Shown piece after piece: positions 25,748 through 34,657 of a stretch of DNA of 50,565 nt; positions within the stretch are counted from its first letter, which is position 1, and each line of letters opens with the position of its first letter. This stretch comes from Oscillospiraceae bacterium (lineage in GTDB: Bacteria; Bacillota; Clostridia; Oscillospirales; Acutalibacteraceae): assembly GCA_029225165.1 (NCBI GenBank), contig JAQXVY010000059.1, forward strand, positions 1-50,565, in the 5' to 3' direction. The notes under the pieces were generated by a model. That model was given only the letters and a program-made list of their open reading frames with translations. It was not told the origin of the DNA and ran no database searches. Position numbers and translations under genes: made by a program.

Positions 25748-25782
25748 AGGCGTCCAAATGGCGGACGCCTGTTTTAATTTTT
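25748..25782 (+). terminator. Terminator of ilvB
   Basis: AGGCGTCC (25748-25755) pairs with GGACGCCT (25763-25770) around a 7-nt loop, followed by GTTTTAATTTTT. Confidence 0.85.
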
Positions 25783-25816
25783 AGGCGGAAATATATATTA
25801 TACAAATTTTTGTATA

Positions 25817-25845
25817 TTGCCAAAGCTTATGTTTTGTGTTATAAT
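25817..25845 (+). promoter_or_regulatory. Sigma-A promoter of the citrate synthase gene
   Basis: TTGCCA (25817-25822), a 17-nt spacer and a perfect TATAAT (25840-25845), 57 nt before the start codon. This separates the citrate synthase gene from ilvB transcription. Confidence 0.75.
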
Positions 25846-25901
25846 ATCGCTATTATTTTAACGAAAGAAAACCCCAATATACCATTTGAGGAAGTGATTT
25901 A

Positions 25902-27263
25902 ATGAAAAGATACAGCGACCTAACACCTGAAATTGTTGAGCTTAGCCAGCTCTGTTGCAAAAACGGATATATTGACCCGGAGTTTTACACAAAATACGAG
26001 GTTAAGAGAGGTTTGCGTGATGCAGACGGAAAAGGTGTTTTAACAGGACTTACCGAAATATCCGAGGTTACCTCGGTAACACACAAGGACGGCAAGAGAA
26101 TTTCTATTCCCGGTAAGCTGTTTTACAGAGGATACAGCATAGAGGATTTGGTAAAGGGCTTTATCCACGACGAGCATTACGGCTTTGAGGAGGTAACATA
26201 TCTTCTTTTAACAGGTGAACTGCCAAACAGAGAGCAGTTTGACAAGTTTAGCAATCTTTTAAGCTATTACAGAACCTTGCCTGACTCATTTGTTCGTGAC
26301 ATTATTATGAAGGCGCCTTCAAGAAATATTATGAACGCTCTTTCAAAGGAAGTTTTGACACTTTACAGCTATGACGAAAAGGCAGAGGATACCTCTGTGC
26401 CGAATGTTCTCCGTCAATGCTTGCAGTTAATTGCGATTTTACCTGTTTTGGCGGTTTACAGCTATCAGGCATTTAACTACTTCCACAACAAGCAGAGCTT
26501 GTTCATTCATTCTCCACAGATAGGACTTTCCACAGCGGAGAATATTCTGTATATGCTCCGTCCCGACTGCCAGTACACAAAGCTAGAGGCAAAGCTCCTT
26601 GATATGGCTTTGGTGCTTCACGCAGAGCATGGCGGTGGTAACAACTCCACATTTACAACCCATGTTGTAACCTCCTCGGGTACAGACACCTACTCGGCTA
26701 TTGCAGCGGCACTTTGCTCACTTAAGGGACCAAAGCACGGTGGTGCAAACATTAAGGTTGTAAAAATGTTTAACCACATCAAGAAGAATGTTACCGACTA
26801 CAACGACAAAGACCAAATCAGGGCTTACCTTACAAAAATTCTTGACAAAGAGGCTTTTGACAAAACAGGACTTATCTACGGTATGGGTCACGCTATTTAT
26901 ACTGTGTCCGACCCAAGGGCAAGGGTTTTCAAGGGCTTTGTAAAATCCCTTTCAGAGGAAAAGGGCAGACAGGCAGAGTATCAGCTTTACTGCAATGTTG
27001 AAGAAATTGCCGCCGAGCTTATTATGGAGAGAAGAAAGACCGACAAAAAAATATCAGCCAATGTGGATTTTTACAGCGGTTTTGTTTACAGTATGCTGGA
27101 TTTGCCTACAAAGCTGTTTACACCACTGTTTGCTATTGCAAGAGTAAGCGGTTGGTCAGCACATAGAATTGAGGAGCTTGTAAACCCAAGCAAGATTATC
27201 CGTCCTGCATATATGAATGTTCACGAAAGAGCAGAGTATGTGCATATGGACGACAGAAAATAA
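25902..27263 (+). CDS. Citrate synthase
   Basis: 453 aa; condenses acetyl-CoA and oxaloacetate. The conserved core LHAEHGGGNNSTFTTHVVTSSGTDTYSAIAAALCSLKGPKHGGAN holds both catalytic His, and the catalytic Asp is in VSDPRARVFKG. It belongs to the longer clostridial group with a roughly 60-residue N-terminal extension (MKRYSDLTPEIVELSQLCCKNGYIDPEFY). It is transcribed alone from its own promoter and has its own terminator. No aconitase or isocitrate dehydrogenase lies nearby, so it probably feeds glutamate synthesis through a partial TCA pathway (inference). Re-citrate synthase is a different family and is excluded. Confidence 0.94.
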   Translation: MKRYSDLTPEIVELSQLCCKNGYIDPEFYTKYEVKRGLRDADGKGVLTGLTEISEVTSVTHKDGKRISIPGKLFYRGYSIEDLVKGFIHDEHYGFEEVTYLLLTGELPNREQFDKFSNLLSYYRTLPDSFVRDIIMKAPSRNIMNALSKEVLTLYSYDEKAEDTSVPNVLRQCLQLIAILPVLAVYSYQAFNYFHNKQSLFIHSPQIGLSTAENILYMLRPDCQYTKLEAKLLDMALVLHAEHGGGNNSTFTTHVVTSSGTDTYSAIAAALCSLKGPKHGGANIKVVKMFNHIKKNVTDYNDKDQIRAYLTKILDKEAFDKTGLIYGMGHAIYTVSDPRARVFKGFVKSLSEEKGRQAEYQLYCNVEEIAAELIMERRKTDKKISANVDFYSGFVYSMLDLPTKLFTPLFAIARVSGWSAHRIEELVNPSKIIRPAYMNVHERAEYVHMDDRK

Positions 27264-27285
27264 GATATTTATTTAAGCACAAAAT

Positions 27286-27313
27286 GAGCCAAGAGGTTAA
27301 TTCCTCTTGGCTC
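27286..27313. terminator. Bidirectional terminator after citrate synthase
   Basis: GAGCCAAGAGG (27286-27296) pairs perfectly with CCTCTTGGCTC (27303-27313) around a 6-nt loop. It serves the gene ending at 27263 and probably the convergent gene ending at 27336. Confidence 0.85.
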
Positions 27314-27335
27314 TTACTTTGGTATCTGTTGCTTT

Positions 27336-28652
27336 TCACTTAACCTTAACCTTTAGATTAAGGGTTTTAACTCCGTTAACCTTGATTTTCAGGGTTGTAT
27401 TTCCCTTTTTAAGTCCTTTGATTTTCAGACTTGTGGCATTTGTCTTTGAAGTGATTTTCGCAACCTTTGTATTTGTGTATTTGTTGTTAATTGACGATAC
27501 CTTACCGCTTAGTTTTACTGTTACAGTTTCGCCCTTTTTAACATTAACAGTAGTTTTAGAAAGCTTTGGTGCAGTTGTAACGGTAACCTTACAAGTGAGC
27601 TTTTTGCCTGTTGTAAGTGTAGCTGTTACAGTAGCCTTTCCCTTATTTAGGGCAGTTATCTTTCCGTTCTTAACTGTTGCCACCTTTTTGTTTGATGTTG
27701 ACCAAGACTTAGCCTTTCCGTTTTTTACTGCAACTTTCTTTGTTGCGCCGGACTTAATGGTTACAGACTTTTTTGGATACAAATACGGGGATGTTCTCAC
27801 AGAAGAGGATCCTCCCGTATTAATGGATACTCCCATATTAGTGGATCCTCCTACAATAGAGGAACCTCCCAGTTCGTCTTCCTTCGGTGGGTTAACATCT
27901 CCCTCGAAGACGCCTCCACCTACATAATATATCTGTCCTGCTTTAATCATCTTGGTGATTTCTTTTTTGATTTCGGCAAGTCTTGTTTTGTGATTTCTTG
28001 CAGAGGATTGTGGGCTGTATGCCTTTTCGTTTGGATATGAAGGATAGCTTTTGTCCCAGTCGTTAATGATTTTTGCAGGTGTTCTTTCAGGTGTGACAAA
28101 TTGTCCTTGAATTGTGCCTACTGATGTAATCTGAAGTGGAACACCGTACTTTTTGCCGTTTGCTTTCCATGCAATCAGGTATGAGTGCCTTGTAGAATCT
28201 TCTGTGTTCTCATAAGACATATCAGGTGAGGTTACATAGGCAGTGTCACCGATACATTCTGTGGTGAACATAAGTCCGCAGGTTTCGTTGTTAAGGTTGT
28301 CACTAAACATAATTGTGTAGTCTACACCGGGCTTAAGTCCTCCGGATAGTTGAGCAGATGGGTCGCTTAAAATGCTAAGGTCGTAGTAAAGCTTGCCGTC
28401 CTCTTCTGTCATTTTTTCTTTTTTAGATTGCCAACCGAAGAATGCAGTTCCATTTTCACTTTCCCATATATGTGTATAAAAGGTTGTGCCTTCCCACATA
28501 CTTGGCTTTTCAAAATACACCTTTCCGGACGAACCCAAAGTATTTATATTGGTGTTTGTACTGACGGAATCTGTGGCTGACGCTGTTGTCATAACAGTTG
28601 AAAAGCTCATTACAACTGCAATAACAAGTAAAAAACTAAAAATCTTTTTCAT
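27336..28652 (-). CDS. Secreted protein with bacterial Ig-like (BIG2) domain
   Basis: 438 aa with a signal peptide (MKKIFSFLLVIAVVMSFSTVMTTASA). Residues about 40-250 form a domain I do not recognise, with aromatic residues such as WESENGTAFFGW that could suit a carbohydrate-binding or sensing fold. A Gly/Ser linker (about 258-285) leads to Lys/Thr-rich repeats, of which VTIKSGATKKVAVKNGKAKSWSTSNKKVATV...GKATVTATL is a BIG2-like Ig domain, followed by a second, weaker unit ending in KVK. There is no LPxTG or membrane anchor, so it is probably secreted or held by charge. It ends 22 nt from the terminator at 27286. Confidence 0.75.
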   Translation of the reverse strand: MKKIFSFLLVIAVVMSFSTVMTTASATDSVSTNTNINTLGSSGKVYFEKPSMWEGTTFYTHIWESENGTAFFGWQSKKEKMTEEDGKLYYDLSILSDPSAQLSGGLKPGVDYTIMFSDNLNNETCGLMFTTECIGDTAYVTSPDMSYENTEDSTRHSYLIAWKANGKKYGVPLQITSVGTIQGQFVTPERTPAKIINDWDKSYPSYPNEKAYSPQSSARNHKTRLAEIKKEITKMIKAGQIYYVGGGVFEGDVNPPKEDELGGSSIVGGSTNMGVSINTGGSSSVRTSPYLYPKKSVTIKSGATKKVAVKNGKAKSWSTSNKKVATVKNGKITALNKGKATVTATLTTGKKLTCKVTVTTAPKLSKTTVNVKKGETVTVKLSGKVSSINNKYTNTKVAKITSKTNATSLKIKGLKKGNTTLKIKVNGVKTLNLKVKVK

Positions 28653-28820
28653 AAAATTTCCTCCTTAAAATAACAATTAAAACATTTTAATACCGCAGAA
28701 CTATATGTGGCAACACAGATAGTCATCCTAATACAATGTTATCACTTCAAAAATACAATGTCAATATATTATTTTATGAATATATAATTTTTTTGTATAT
28801 AATCACAATGTATAAAATTT

Positions 28821-28849
28821 GAGCCGAGGTGCTTATGACACCTCGGCTC
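28821..28849. terminator. Orphan terminator-like hairpin
   Basis: GAGCCGAGGTG (28821-28831) pairs perfectly with CACCTCGGCTC (28839-28849). T-runs after it are weak on both strands. No gene ends near it: the closest upstream gene on the minus strand, the lipase, stops at 29378. A second, weaker hairpin (AATGGAA/TTCCATT) follows at about 28853-28881. The surrounding 28653-29200 stretch is AT-rich and I see no gene in it. Confidence 0.5.
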
Positions 28850-29200
28850 TAAAAATGGAAGGTGAAATAATTCCATTTATGCCAAAATAAATTGTATATG
28901 TCCTATCGCTCATATTCAAAAGAGAGGACTTAAAATAATGTTTTTTTCTTGACTGCATTATATCATAATTTTAATTAGAATTTTTATTTCTGGTAAGAAA
29001 AGTCGTTTTTCTGGTAAAAATAGACCTAAAATAAAAATGATTATTGAATTTTGCTACGATTTTTACTGAAAATAAGCAATATTGTTAATTAAAAGTAAGT
29101 ACAGAATGAACGAGATTCCTCGCTGTGTTCGAAAAGACACAACACTCGGTCGCCTTTAGAAAGAGAAGTCCGCCCCATATGTTATTCCGAGCCACCGCCC

Positions 29201-29345
29201 TGTCAATCCGAGCTTGTCGAGGAATCCCCTGCCTCTACCACCCACGATGTCAGAGAAATCATACTTTCCTATAACCTGATAGTATCGATTAATGCACTAC
29301 TGCTATCCTTTCAGATTCTTCGTCGTTTCACTCCTCAGAATGACA
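29201..29345 (-). repeat. Repeat family B, full copy
   Basis: 145 bp bounded by TGTCAATCCGAG (29201-29212) and CTCAGAATGACA (29334-29345), imperfect inverted repeats. It is the reverse complement of the copy at 36540-36686 with scattered changes. A further related fragment (ACAGAATGAACGAGATTCCTCG) lies just upstream at about 29101. It is non-coding. Confidence 0.8.
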
Positions 29346-29377
29346 GGACAAGTGTAATTTGGATGCAACACAAAATA

Positions 29378-30469
29378 TTAAGGCGCTTTGATTTTTTGGG
29401 TGTTTAAAAGACAGAGATAGCTTAAACAGGAGTGGGCAAACATTGCGCAGGAGCTTTCGGCATTTCCCTGTGAAATCAAAGAGGGAATGTCAATTCCGCT
29501 TACAAGAAAATTGCTGATAGGTGCAAAGGCAGAAAGCTTGGTGGCAAGTAAAGTTATTCCGGCATCAAAGCTGTTTTTGTCAGTAAAAATGTCACATATT
29601 GTTTGAAAGTAATCGTACAGGGTAAGGTAGCTTTCGTCAACAAGATAACCCTTGTTGTAGTACTCATACGGGTTTGAGGCAAGTCTTAATGATGTGTCAA
29701 TAAAGGTGTCAACCTCTTCGCCACAGTCCCTAAAGGTGACAAAGTCTGCACTTGTAAGTTCCTTAAATGCCTTTTTCAGTTTTTTGTAATTTATTTCACT
29801 TGTCTTAAATCGGATTGTGTTTCCGTAACGGCTATATCCCCATTCTCTGAGAGGACAATGGGTGATGAAGTCGTCCTCATACACAAAGTTGTGAATATTC
29901 TTGAATCTGTGGCTGTAAACCTCATCTTTTGTGGTAATGTTAGGACAGGCAAAGGTGTAGGCAAAGACCTTTTTTCTGCCTGATTTTATAAGCTGGGAAG
30001 CAAGAAGATTGCATAAAGCTCCCCCACGGGAATGACCTGTGAAAAGCAGACGGCAGTCGGACTGAATGTAGTCCTTTAACAGGGGCTTCAAAAAATTAAC
30101 TGTATCGTAGTACCCCTGGTGTGTGTCCTCAATACCTGTGCGAAAATTGTTATACCATTCCTCACCCTCAGTACCCCTTATGACGATAAACACATTTTTT
30201 CCTTTTCGTGCAATGCAAAGTGAGGCTGTGTTTTCTGTAGGAGTGGTATAAATTGCTTTTATATCGGTAAACTCGGCATCCTTAAAGGCATTTTTTAAAA
30301 TATTTTCATCATAACTGCAACAGCACAGAGTACAGCACAGCTTTGCAAGGTTCAAATCAAGCATTTCGTTTCCCATATAATCGTCGCTGTAAACAACGGG
30401 AACTGTTATATTTTCTTTGCCGAATTCTGCTTTTAAGTTTATGTTGTATTTTGTTAAGTTTTCTATCAT
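29378..30469 (-). CDS. Lipase class 3 family alpha/beta hydrolase
   Basis: About 363 aa. The nucleophile elbow LLFTGHSRGGALCNLLASQL puts the catalytic Ser near residue 147. NVFIVIRGTEG is the preceding oxyanion strand, and NFVYEDDFITHCPLREWGY probably holds the Asp. This is the fungal-type (class 3) lipase core. There is no signal peptide, so it is likely cytoplasmic, as in many clostridial members of unknown substrate. A GTG-started frame begins at 30478, but AAGGG placed 8 nt before ATG 30469 decides the start. The C-terminal 130 residues are helical and not recognised. A Cys-rich stretch (CCTLCCCSYDE) near residue 47 is unusual. Confidence 0.82.
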   Translation of the reverse strand: MIENLTKYNINLKAEFGKENITVPVVYSDDYMGNEMLDLNLAKLCCTLCCCSYDENILKNAFKDAEFTDIKAIYTTPTENTASLCIARKGKNVFIVIRGTEGEEWYNNFRTGIEDTHQGYYDTVNFLKPLLKDYIQSDCRLLFTGHSRGGALCNLLASQLIKSGRKKVFAYTFACPNITTKDEVYSHRFKNIHNFVYEDDFITHCPLREWGYSRYGNTIRFKTSEINYKKLKKAFKELTSADFVTFRDCGEEVDTFIDTSLRLASNPYEYYNKGYLVDESYLTLYDYFQTICDIFTDKNSFDAGITLLATKLSAFAPISNFLVSGIDIPSLISQGNAESSCAMFAHSCLSYLCLLNTQKIKAP

Positions 30470-30538
30470 ATCAATCACCCTTAACAGTATGCCCCAAGTC
30501 CCACTTAATATGAAACATATGGATTTTTTTATAAAAAA

Positions 30539-30563
30539 AGACTGCCGAATTAATCGACAGTCT
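30539..30563 (-). terminator. Terminator of the coaX-birA operon
   Basis: AGACTG (30539-30544) pairs with CAGTCT (30558-30563), with an inner CG pair and one mismatch. On the minus strand a run of seven T follows. It lies 19 nt after the birA stop. Confidence 0.75.
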
Positions 30564-30581
30564 GTGAAAAGTTATTGTGTG

Positions 30582-31547
30582 TTAGTAAATTCCCTGTGCG
30601 GTGACTTCTCCGCTAAAGACGGTTTCTGTGGTGTTATCGGGTAATGTGACAACAAGCTCACCGTCGTTGTTAATGTCAGTGGCAACACCCGCAACGCTTT
30701 CACCTCTTCGTGTGAAAGTTACCTTTCTGCCAAGGGTGGCACAGTAGGCTTTGTATTCTTCAAGATTTTGGCTGTTAAAACGGTAGTTGCCTCCAAGGAG
30801 TATGTCCTCTATCTCCTTGAGAATAACAGCCAAAAGCTGATTTTTGTTGATTTCTATTTCGCTCTCCAGAGCACAGGAGGTAGCCTTGTGGGCAATTTCT
30901 TCGGGAAAATCCTTGCTCATTACATTTACTCCGATGCCCACAACAAGGTATTCAAGGCGGTCAAATTCACAGCTCATTTCCGTAAGCATTCCGCAGATTT
31001 TTTTGCTTCCCACAATAATATCGTTTGGCCATTTGATTTTTGCGTCAAAGTCAAAGTACTCGTTTAATCCCTTTGCAACTGCAAGTCCGCATAGCGGTGT
31101 GATTGCCGAAACCTCCATCGGCGAAAGATTTGGTCGCAAAATGAAGGAAAAGCTGATGTCGTCATCCTTTTTGTTTTTCCACACTCTGCCAAGTCTGCCC
31201 TTGCCCTTTGTCTGCTCTCTGGCGGTAACAACAGTGCCGTCTTTTAGTGTAGATGCGTTTGCCTTTATATAATCGTTTGTGGAGCCGACAGACTCCAAAA
31301 CAATAACCTCGTTGCCTATCAAAGCTGTTGTAAGCCTGCTTTTTATTTCTGTTTCATTAACTATGTCAGGGGAGCTTACAAGTCGGTAGCCCTTGTTGGT
31401 GACGGACTCAATTTCGTATCCGCTGTTTTTAAGGCTGTTTATTGCTTTCCAAACAGCAGTTCTGCTTACATTAAATTTTTCACACAGATACTGTCCGCTT
31501 ACAAAGGCGTCACTTTCCTTTAATAACTGTAAAATTTTGTTTTTCAT
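30582..31547 (-). CDS. birA: Bifunctional biotin-protein ligase/biotin repressor BirA
   Basis: 321 aa. Residues 1-60 form the HTH_11 DNA-binding domain (LCEKFNVSRTAVWKAINSLKNSGYEIESV). The ligase domain shows STNDYIK, the ATP/biotin motif GKGRLGRVW and KWPNDI with the catalytic-site Lys, and an SH3-like C-terminal domain ends the chain. It attaches biotin to carboxylases and, having the HTH, probably represses biotin genes. It begins 4 nt after the coaX stop, so the two cofactor genes form one operon. No biotin operon lies in the window. Confidence 0.94.
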   Translation of the reverse strand: MKNKILQLLKESDAFVSGQYLCEKFNVSRTAVWKAINSLKNSGYEIESVTNKGYRLVSSPDIVNETEIKSRLTTALIGNEVIVLESVGSTNDYIKANASTLKDGTVVTAREQTKGKGRLGRVWKNKKDDDISFSFILRPNLSPMEVSAITPLCGLAVAKGLNEYFDFDAKIKWPNDIIVGSKKICGMLTEMSCEFDRLEYLVVGIGVNVMSKDFPEEIAHKATSCALESEIEINKNQLLAVILKEIEDILLGGNYRFNSQNLEEYKAYCATLGRKVTFTRRGESVAGVATDINNDGELVVTLPDNTTETVFSGEVTAQGIY

Positions 31548-31551
31548 ATTC

Positions 31552-32322
31552 TCACTCTTTTTTGTTTTTCTTATAAATTATGTTAAGACCGTCAAGCAGT
31601 AAATTGCTGTCGTAAATTATTTTTCTCTTACACACTGATACAATAGAGTCGGAGTTTCCCCCTGTGATAATAACAGTCAGCTTTTCTCCCAGCTCTTCCT
31701 CAATTCTGTCTGCAAGTCCGTCAATCATAGAGGCTGTTCCGTATATTGCACCGCTTTTCATACAGTCAACTGTATTTTTGCCGATAACCTTTTCAGGCTT
31801 TTCAAGGCTTATGCGTGGCAGTTGGCTTGTAGATGATGAAAGCGCCTCCTGACTGATACGGATTCCCGGAATAATAAGTCCCCCAAGGTACTCCTTGTTT
31901 TTGTCAATTACCGAAACTGTGGTGGCTGTTCCCATATCAATTATCATTGCAGGCATAGGATATTTGTTAATTGCACCAACTGCGTCTGCAACCTTGTCAC
32001 AGCCAAGCTGTGCAGGGTTGTCCAGTTTGATGTTCAGTCCTGTTTTCAGTCCCGGACCCAGTATAAGGGGGTCTTTGCCTGTTAGCATTTTGATTGCCCT
32101 TTTCATTGTGAGAATAAGCGGAGGAACTACGGAGCTGATTATAACGCCCTCAATTTCCGATTTTTCCACATTGTGAAGCTCCATCATACCGTTAAACTGT
32201 AATGCGTATTCATCTGCAGTTTTTACCTTGTCGGTGGCAAGTCTGCCTGTAAAGATGATTTTGTCATTCTCTATAACGCCCATTACAATGTTTGTGTTTC
32301 CTATATCTATTGCAAGTAACAT
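31552..32322 (-). CDS. coaX: Type III pantothenate kinase
   Basis: 256 aa, first step of CoA synthesis. ASKHA-fold motifs are present: LLAIDIGNTNIVMGV at the start (phosphate 1), GCDKVADAVGAINKYP, IDMGTATTVSVID (with catalytic Asp), GLIIPGI and VIITGGNS. The open frame extends to 32358, but ATG 32322 after AGAGGG gives the family N-terminus. The gene is divergent from coaBC with a 139-nt gap and followed by birA, so three cofactor genes are grouped. Confidence 0.95.
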   Translation of the reverse strand: MLLAIDIGNTNIVMGVIENDKIIFTGRLATDKVKTADEYALQFNGMMELHNVEKSEIEGVIISSVVPPLILTMKRAIKMLTGKDPLILGPGLKTGLNIKLDNPAQLGCDKVADAVGAINKYPMPAMIIDMGTATTVSVIDKNKEYLGGLIIPGIRISQEALSSSTSQLPRISLEKPEKVIGKNTVDCMKSGAIYGTASMIDGLADRIEEELGEKLTVIITGGNSDSIVSVCKRKIIYDSNLLLDGLNIIYKKNKKE

Positions 32323-32403
32323 TTGTTGCCCTCTTTTATTTGTATTCTGTAAATTCAATTATGCCTTAATTTACTGTGGAAATCAAGGGAAAAGTGATTT
32401 TTA

Positions 32404-32431
32404 TTGATTTTTTCTGCCTATTTGGTATAAT
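32404..32431 (+). promoter_or_regulatory. Sigma-A promoter of coaBC
   Basis: TTGATT (32404-32409), a 16-nt spacer and a perfect TATAAT (32426-32431), 30 nt before the ATG at 32462. Confidence 0.7.
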
Positions 32432-32461
32432 CATTATAGTTGTGTGACAGGAGGAATTTTT

Positions 32462-33658
32462 ATGAAAGGTAAAAATGTGGTAATCGGCATTACGGGAGGA
32501 ATTGCAGCCTACAAAACACCTAACCTTGTTTCTATGCTTGTAAAGTCAGGCTATAATGTGGATGTGATTATGACGGAAAATGCAGGAAAATTCATCACTC
32601 CAAACACCTTTGAGGCTCTCACAGGCAGAAGATGCATAACAGATACCTTTGACAGAAGTCACAGCTTTGAGATTGAACATATCAGCCTTGCAGAAAAGGC
32701 AGATTGCTTTATGATAGCCCCCTGTACAGCAAATGTTATTGGAAAAATCGCCTGTGGCATAGCAGACGATATGCTTACCACAACAATTATGGCTTGTAAA
32801 TGCAAAAAAATAATTGTTCCTGCTATGAACACAAATATGTATGAAAATCCAATTGTTCAGGAAAATATGGACAAGCTTGTAAGATACGGCTATGAAATTG
32901 TGGAGGCTGACGATGGCAGACTTGCCTGTGGTGCTGTTGGCAAGGGGAAAATGCCGTCACCTGAAAACCTCTTTGAATATATTGAAAAAGAATGTAGATA
33001 CGAAAAGGATATGAAGGGGCTTAGGGTGCTTGTAACAGCAGGTGCAACACAGGAGCAGATTGACCCTGTGAGATACATTACAAACCATTCCACAGGAAAA
33101 ATGGGATACGCTGTTGCATATGACGCAATGCTGAGAGGGGCAGAGGTAACACTTGTCAGCGGAAAAACCAATTTGCAAAAGCCGCCATTTGTGAAAACGG
33201 TAGATGTTCTGTCTGCTGATGATATGTTCCTTGCAGTTAAGGACAATTTTGATAATACAGATATTGTGGTAAAGTCGGCGGCTGTGGCAGACTTTACACC
33301 TGTTTTAACTGCAAAAGAGAAAATCAAAAAGTCCGATAACGGAATTAGTGAAATTAAACTTAAAAGGACAGAGGATATTATCGGCTACCTTGGTGAACAT
33401 AAAAGAAAGGGACAGTTTATCTGTGGCTTTTCTATGGAAACAGAAAATATGCTGGAAAATTCACGAAAAAAGCTGACAAAGAAAAATATGGATATGATAG
33501 TTGCCAACAATTTGAAAACACAGGGTGCAGGGTTTGGCACAGACACCAATGTGGTGACAATTATCACAGAGGATGAAGAAAAATCCCTGCCGATAATGTC
33601 GAAAAAAGAGGTAGCTCATTGTATATTGAGCGAGGTACTGGAAAAATATAAGGGATAA
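32462..33658 (+). CDS. coaBC: Bifunctional phosphopantothenoylcysteine decarboxylase / phosphopantothenate-cysteine ligase
   Basis: 398 aa. The N-terminal CoaC flavoprotein half shows VVIGITGGIAAYKTPNLV, the catalytic His region HISLAEKAD, APCTANVIGKIACGIADD, the PAMNTNMYENP substrate motif and the CGAVGKGKMP flap. The CoaB half begins at about 185 with LRVLVTAGATQEQIDPVRYITNHSTGKMG and includes KSAAVADFTP and the KLKRTEDI active-site stretch. It carries out the second and third steps of CoA synthesis. The open frame starts at 32444, but GGAGGAATTTTT before ATG 32462 sets the start. Confidence 0.96.
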   Translation: MKGKNVVIGITGGIAAYKTPNLVSMLVKSGYNVDVIMTENAGKFITPNTFEALTGRRCITDTFDRSHSFEIEHISLAEKADCFMIAPCTANVIGKIACGIADDMLTTTIMACKCKKIIVPAMNTNMYENPIVQENMDKLVRYGYEIVEADDGRLACGAVGKGKMPSPENLFEYIEKECRYEKDMKGLRVLVTAGATQEQIDPVRYITNHSTGKMGYAVAYDAMLRGAEVTLVSGKTNLQKPPFVKTVDVLSADDMFLAVKDNFDNTDIVVKSAAVADFTPVLTAKEKIKKSDNGISEIKLKRTEDIIGYLGEHKRKGQFICGFSMETENMLENSRKKLTKKNMDMIVANNLKTQGAGFGTDTNVVTIITEDEEKSLPIMSKKEVAHCILSEVLEKYKG

Positions 33659-33812
33659 AACAGGGAAAATAAGGAAAAAACCCGAAAAATGACGATTATA
33701 TTGCTTTTACAGAATATTCACGACAGGGTTTTGTGTTATTCTTATCAAGCAATACTATGGATAATTGCGATTATTTAAAAGTATTATTTTGCACAAAACT
33801 GGAGGCTAAACA

Positions 33813-34655
33813 ATGGAGATTAGCGAAATTAAGCAGTTACAAATTAATGCAACCAAGGCGAGAATGGGAGCCGTTATCGGTACCTACAACGCAAAGTCAG
33901 GTCATCCCGGCGGTTCACTTTCTGCCGCAGATGTATTCACTTACCTTTATTTTAAGGAAATGAATGTTGACCCTGAAAATCCCGATTGGGCAGACAGGGA
34001 CAGATTTGTTCTTTCTAAAGGTCACTGTGCACCTTCCCTTTATGCAATACTTGCCCTCAAGGGCTTCTTTGATTGGGAAGAGCTAAAGACACTTCGCCAT
34101 GTGGGAGCAATGCTTCAGGGTCATCCCGATATGAAGGGCACACCGGGCATAGATATGAGCACAGGCTCCTTGGGTCAGGGTGTTTCAACTGCCTGCGGTA
34201 TGGCTAAGGCTGCAAAGATGGATAATAAGGACTATCGTGTATATACCGTGCTTGGCGACGGTGAATGTGAGGAAGGTCAGGTTTGGGAGGCTGCAATGTT
34301 TGCAAGTCACAACAACCTTGACAACCTTGTAGTTATTGTTGACCAAAACGGACTTCAGATTGACGGTACAGTTGCCGAGGTTGGCGGAATTGAGCCTTTG
34401 GACGACAAATTCCGTTCCTTTGGCTTTAATGTGCTGAAGGTTGACGGTCATTCTTTTGAGGAGCTTGACGAGGCTTTTGCAAATGCAAGACAGACTAAGG
34501 GTATGCCTACTGCGATTTTGATGCAGACTGTTAAGGGCAAGGGCGTAAGCTTTATGGAAAATCAGGTTGGCTGGCACGGAAAGGCAACCAATGACGAAGA
34601 ATACAAGGTAGCTATGGCTGAGCTTGAAGCTAAGCTTGCAGAACTGGAGGGTTAA
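33813..34655 (+). CDS. Transketolase, N-terminal subunit
   Basis: 280 aa holding only the ThDP-binding pyrophosphate domain of transketolase: SGHPGGSLSAADVFTYLYF, LSKGHCAPSLYA, STGSLGQGVSTACGMAKA and LGDGECEEGQVWEAAMFASHNNLDNLVVIVDQN (GDG...N motif). It moves two-carbon ketol units between sugar phosphates. Split transketolases are common in Clostridia and archaea. GGAGG precedes ATG 33813. The second subunit gene starts 2 nt after its stop, so the halves should be made in equal amounts. Confidence 0.95.
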   Translation: MEISEIKQLQINATKARMGAVIGTYNAKSGHPGGSLSAADVFTYLYFKEMNVDPENPDWADRDRFVLSKGHCAPSLYAILALKGFFDWEELKTLRHVGAMLQGHPDMKGTPGIDMSTGSLGQGVSTACGMAKAAKMDNKDYRVYTVLGDGECEEGQVWEAAMFASHNNLDNLVVIVDQNGLQIDGTVAEVGGIEPLDDKFRSFGFNVLKVDGHSFEELDEAFANARQTKGMPTAILMQTVKGKGVSFMENQVGWHGKATNDEEYKVAMAELEAKLAELEG

Positions 34656-34657
34656 TC

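Noticed and set aside
27307..27927. 206-aa open frame on the + strand
   Set aside because: It is antisense to the Thr/Lys-rich part of the Ig-like protein gene. Its Val/Phe/Leu-rich product is the usual shadow of such repeats, with no ribosome site.
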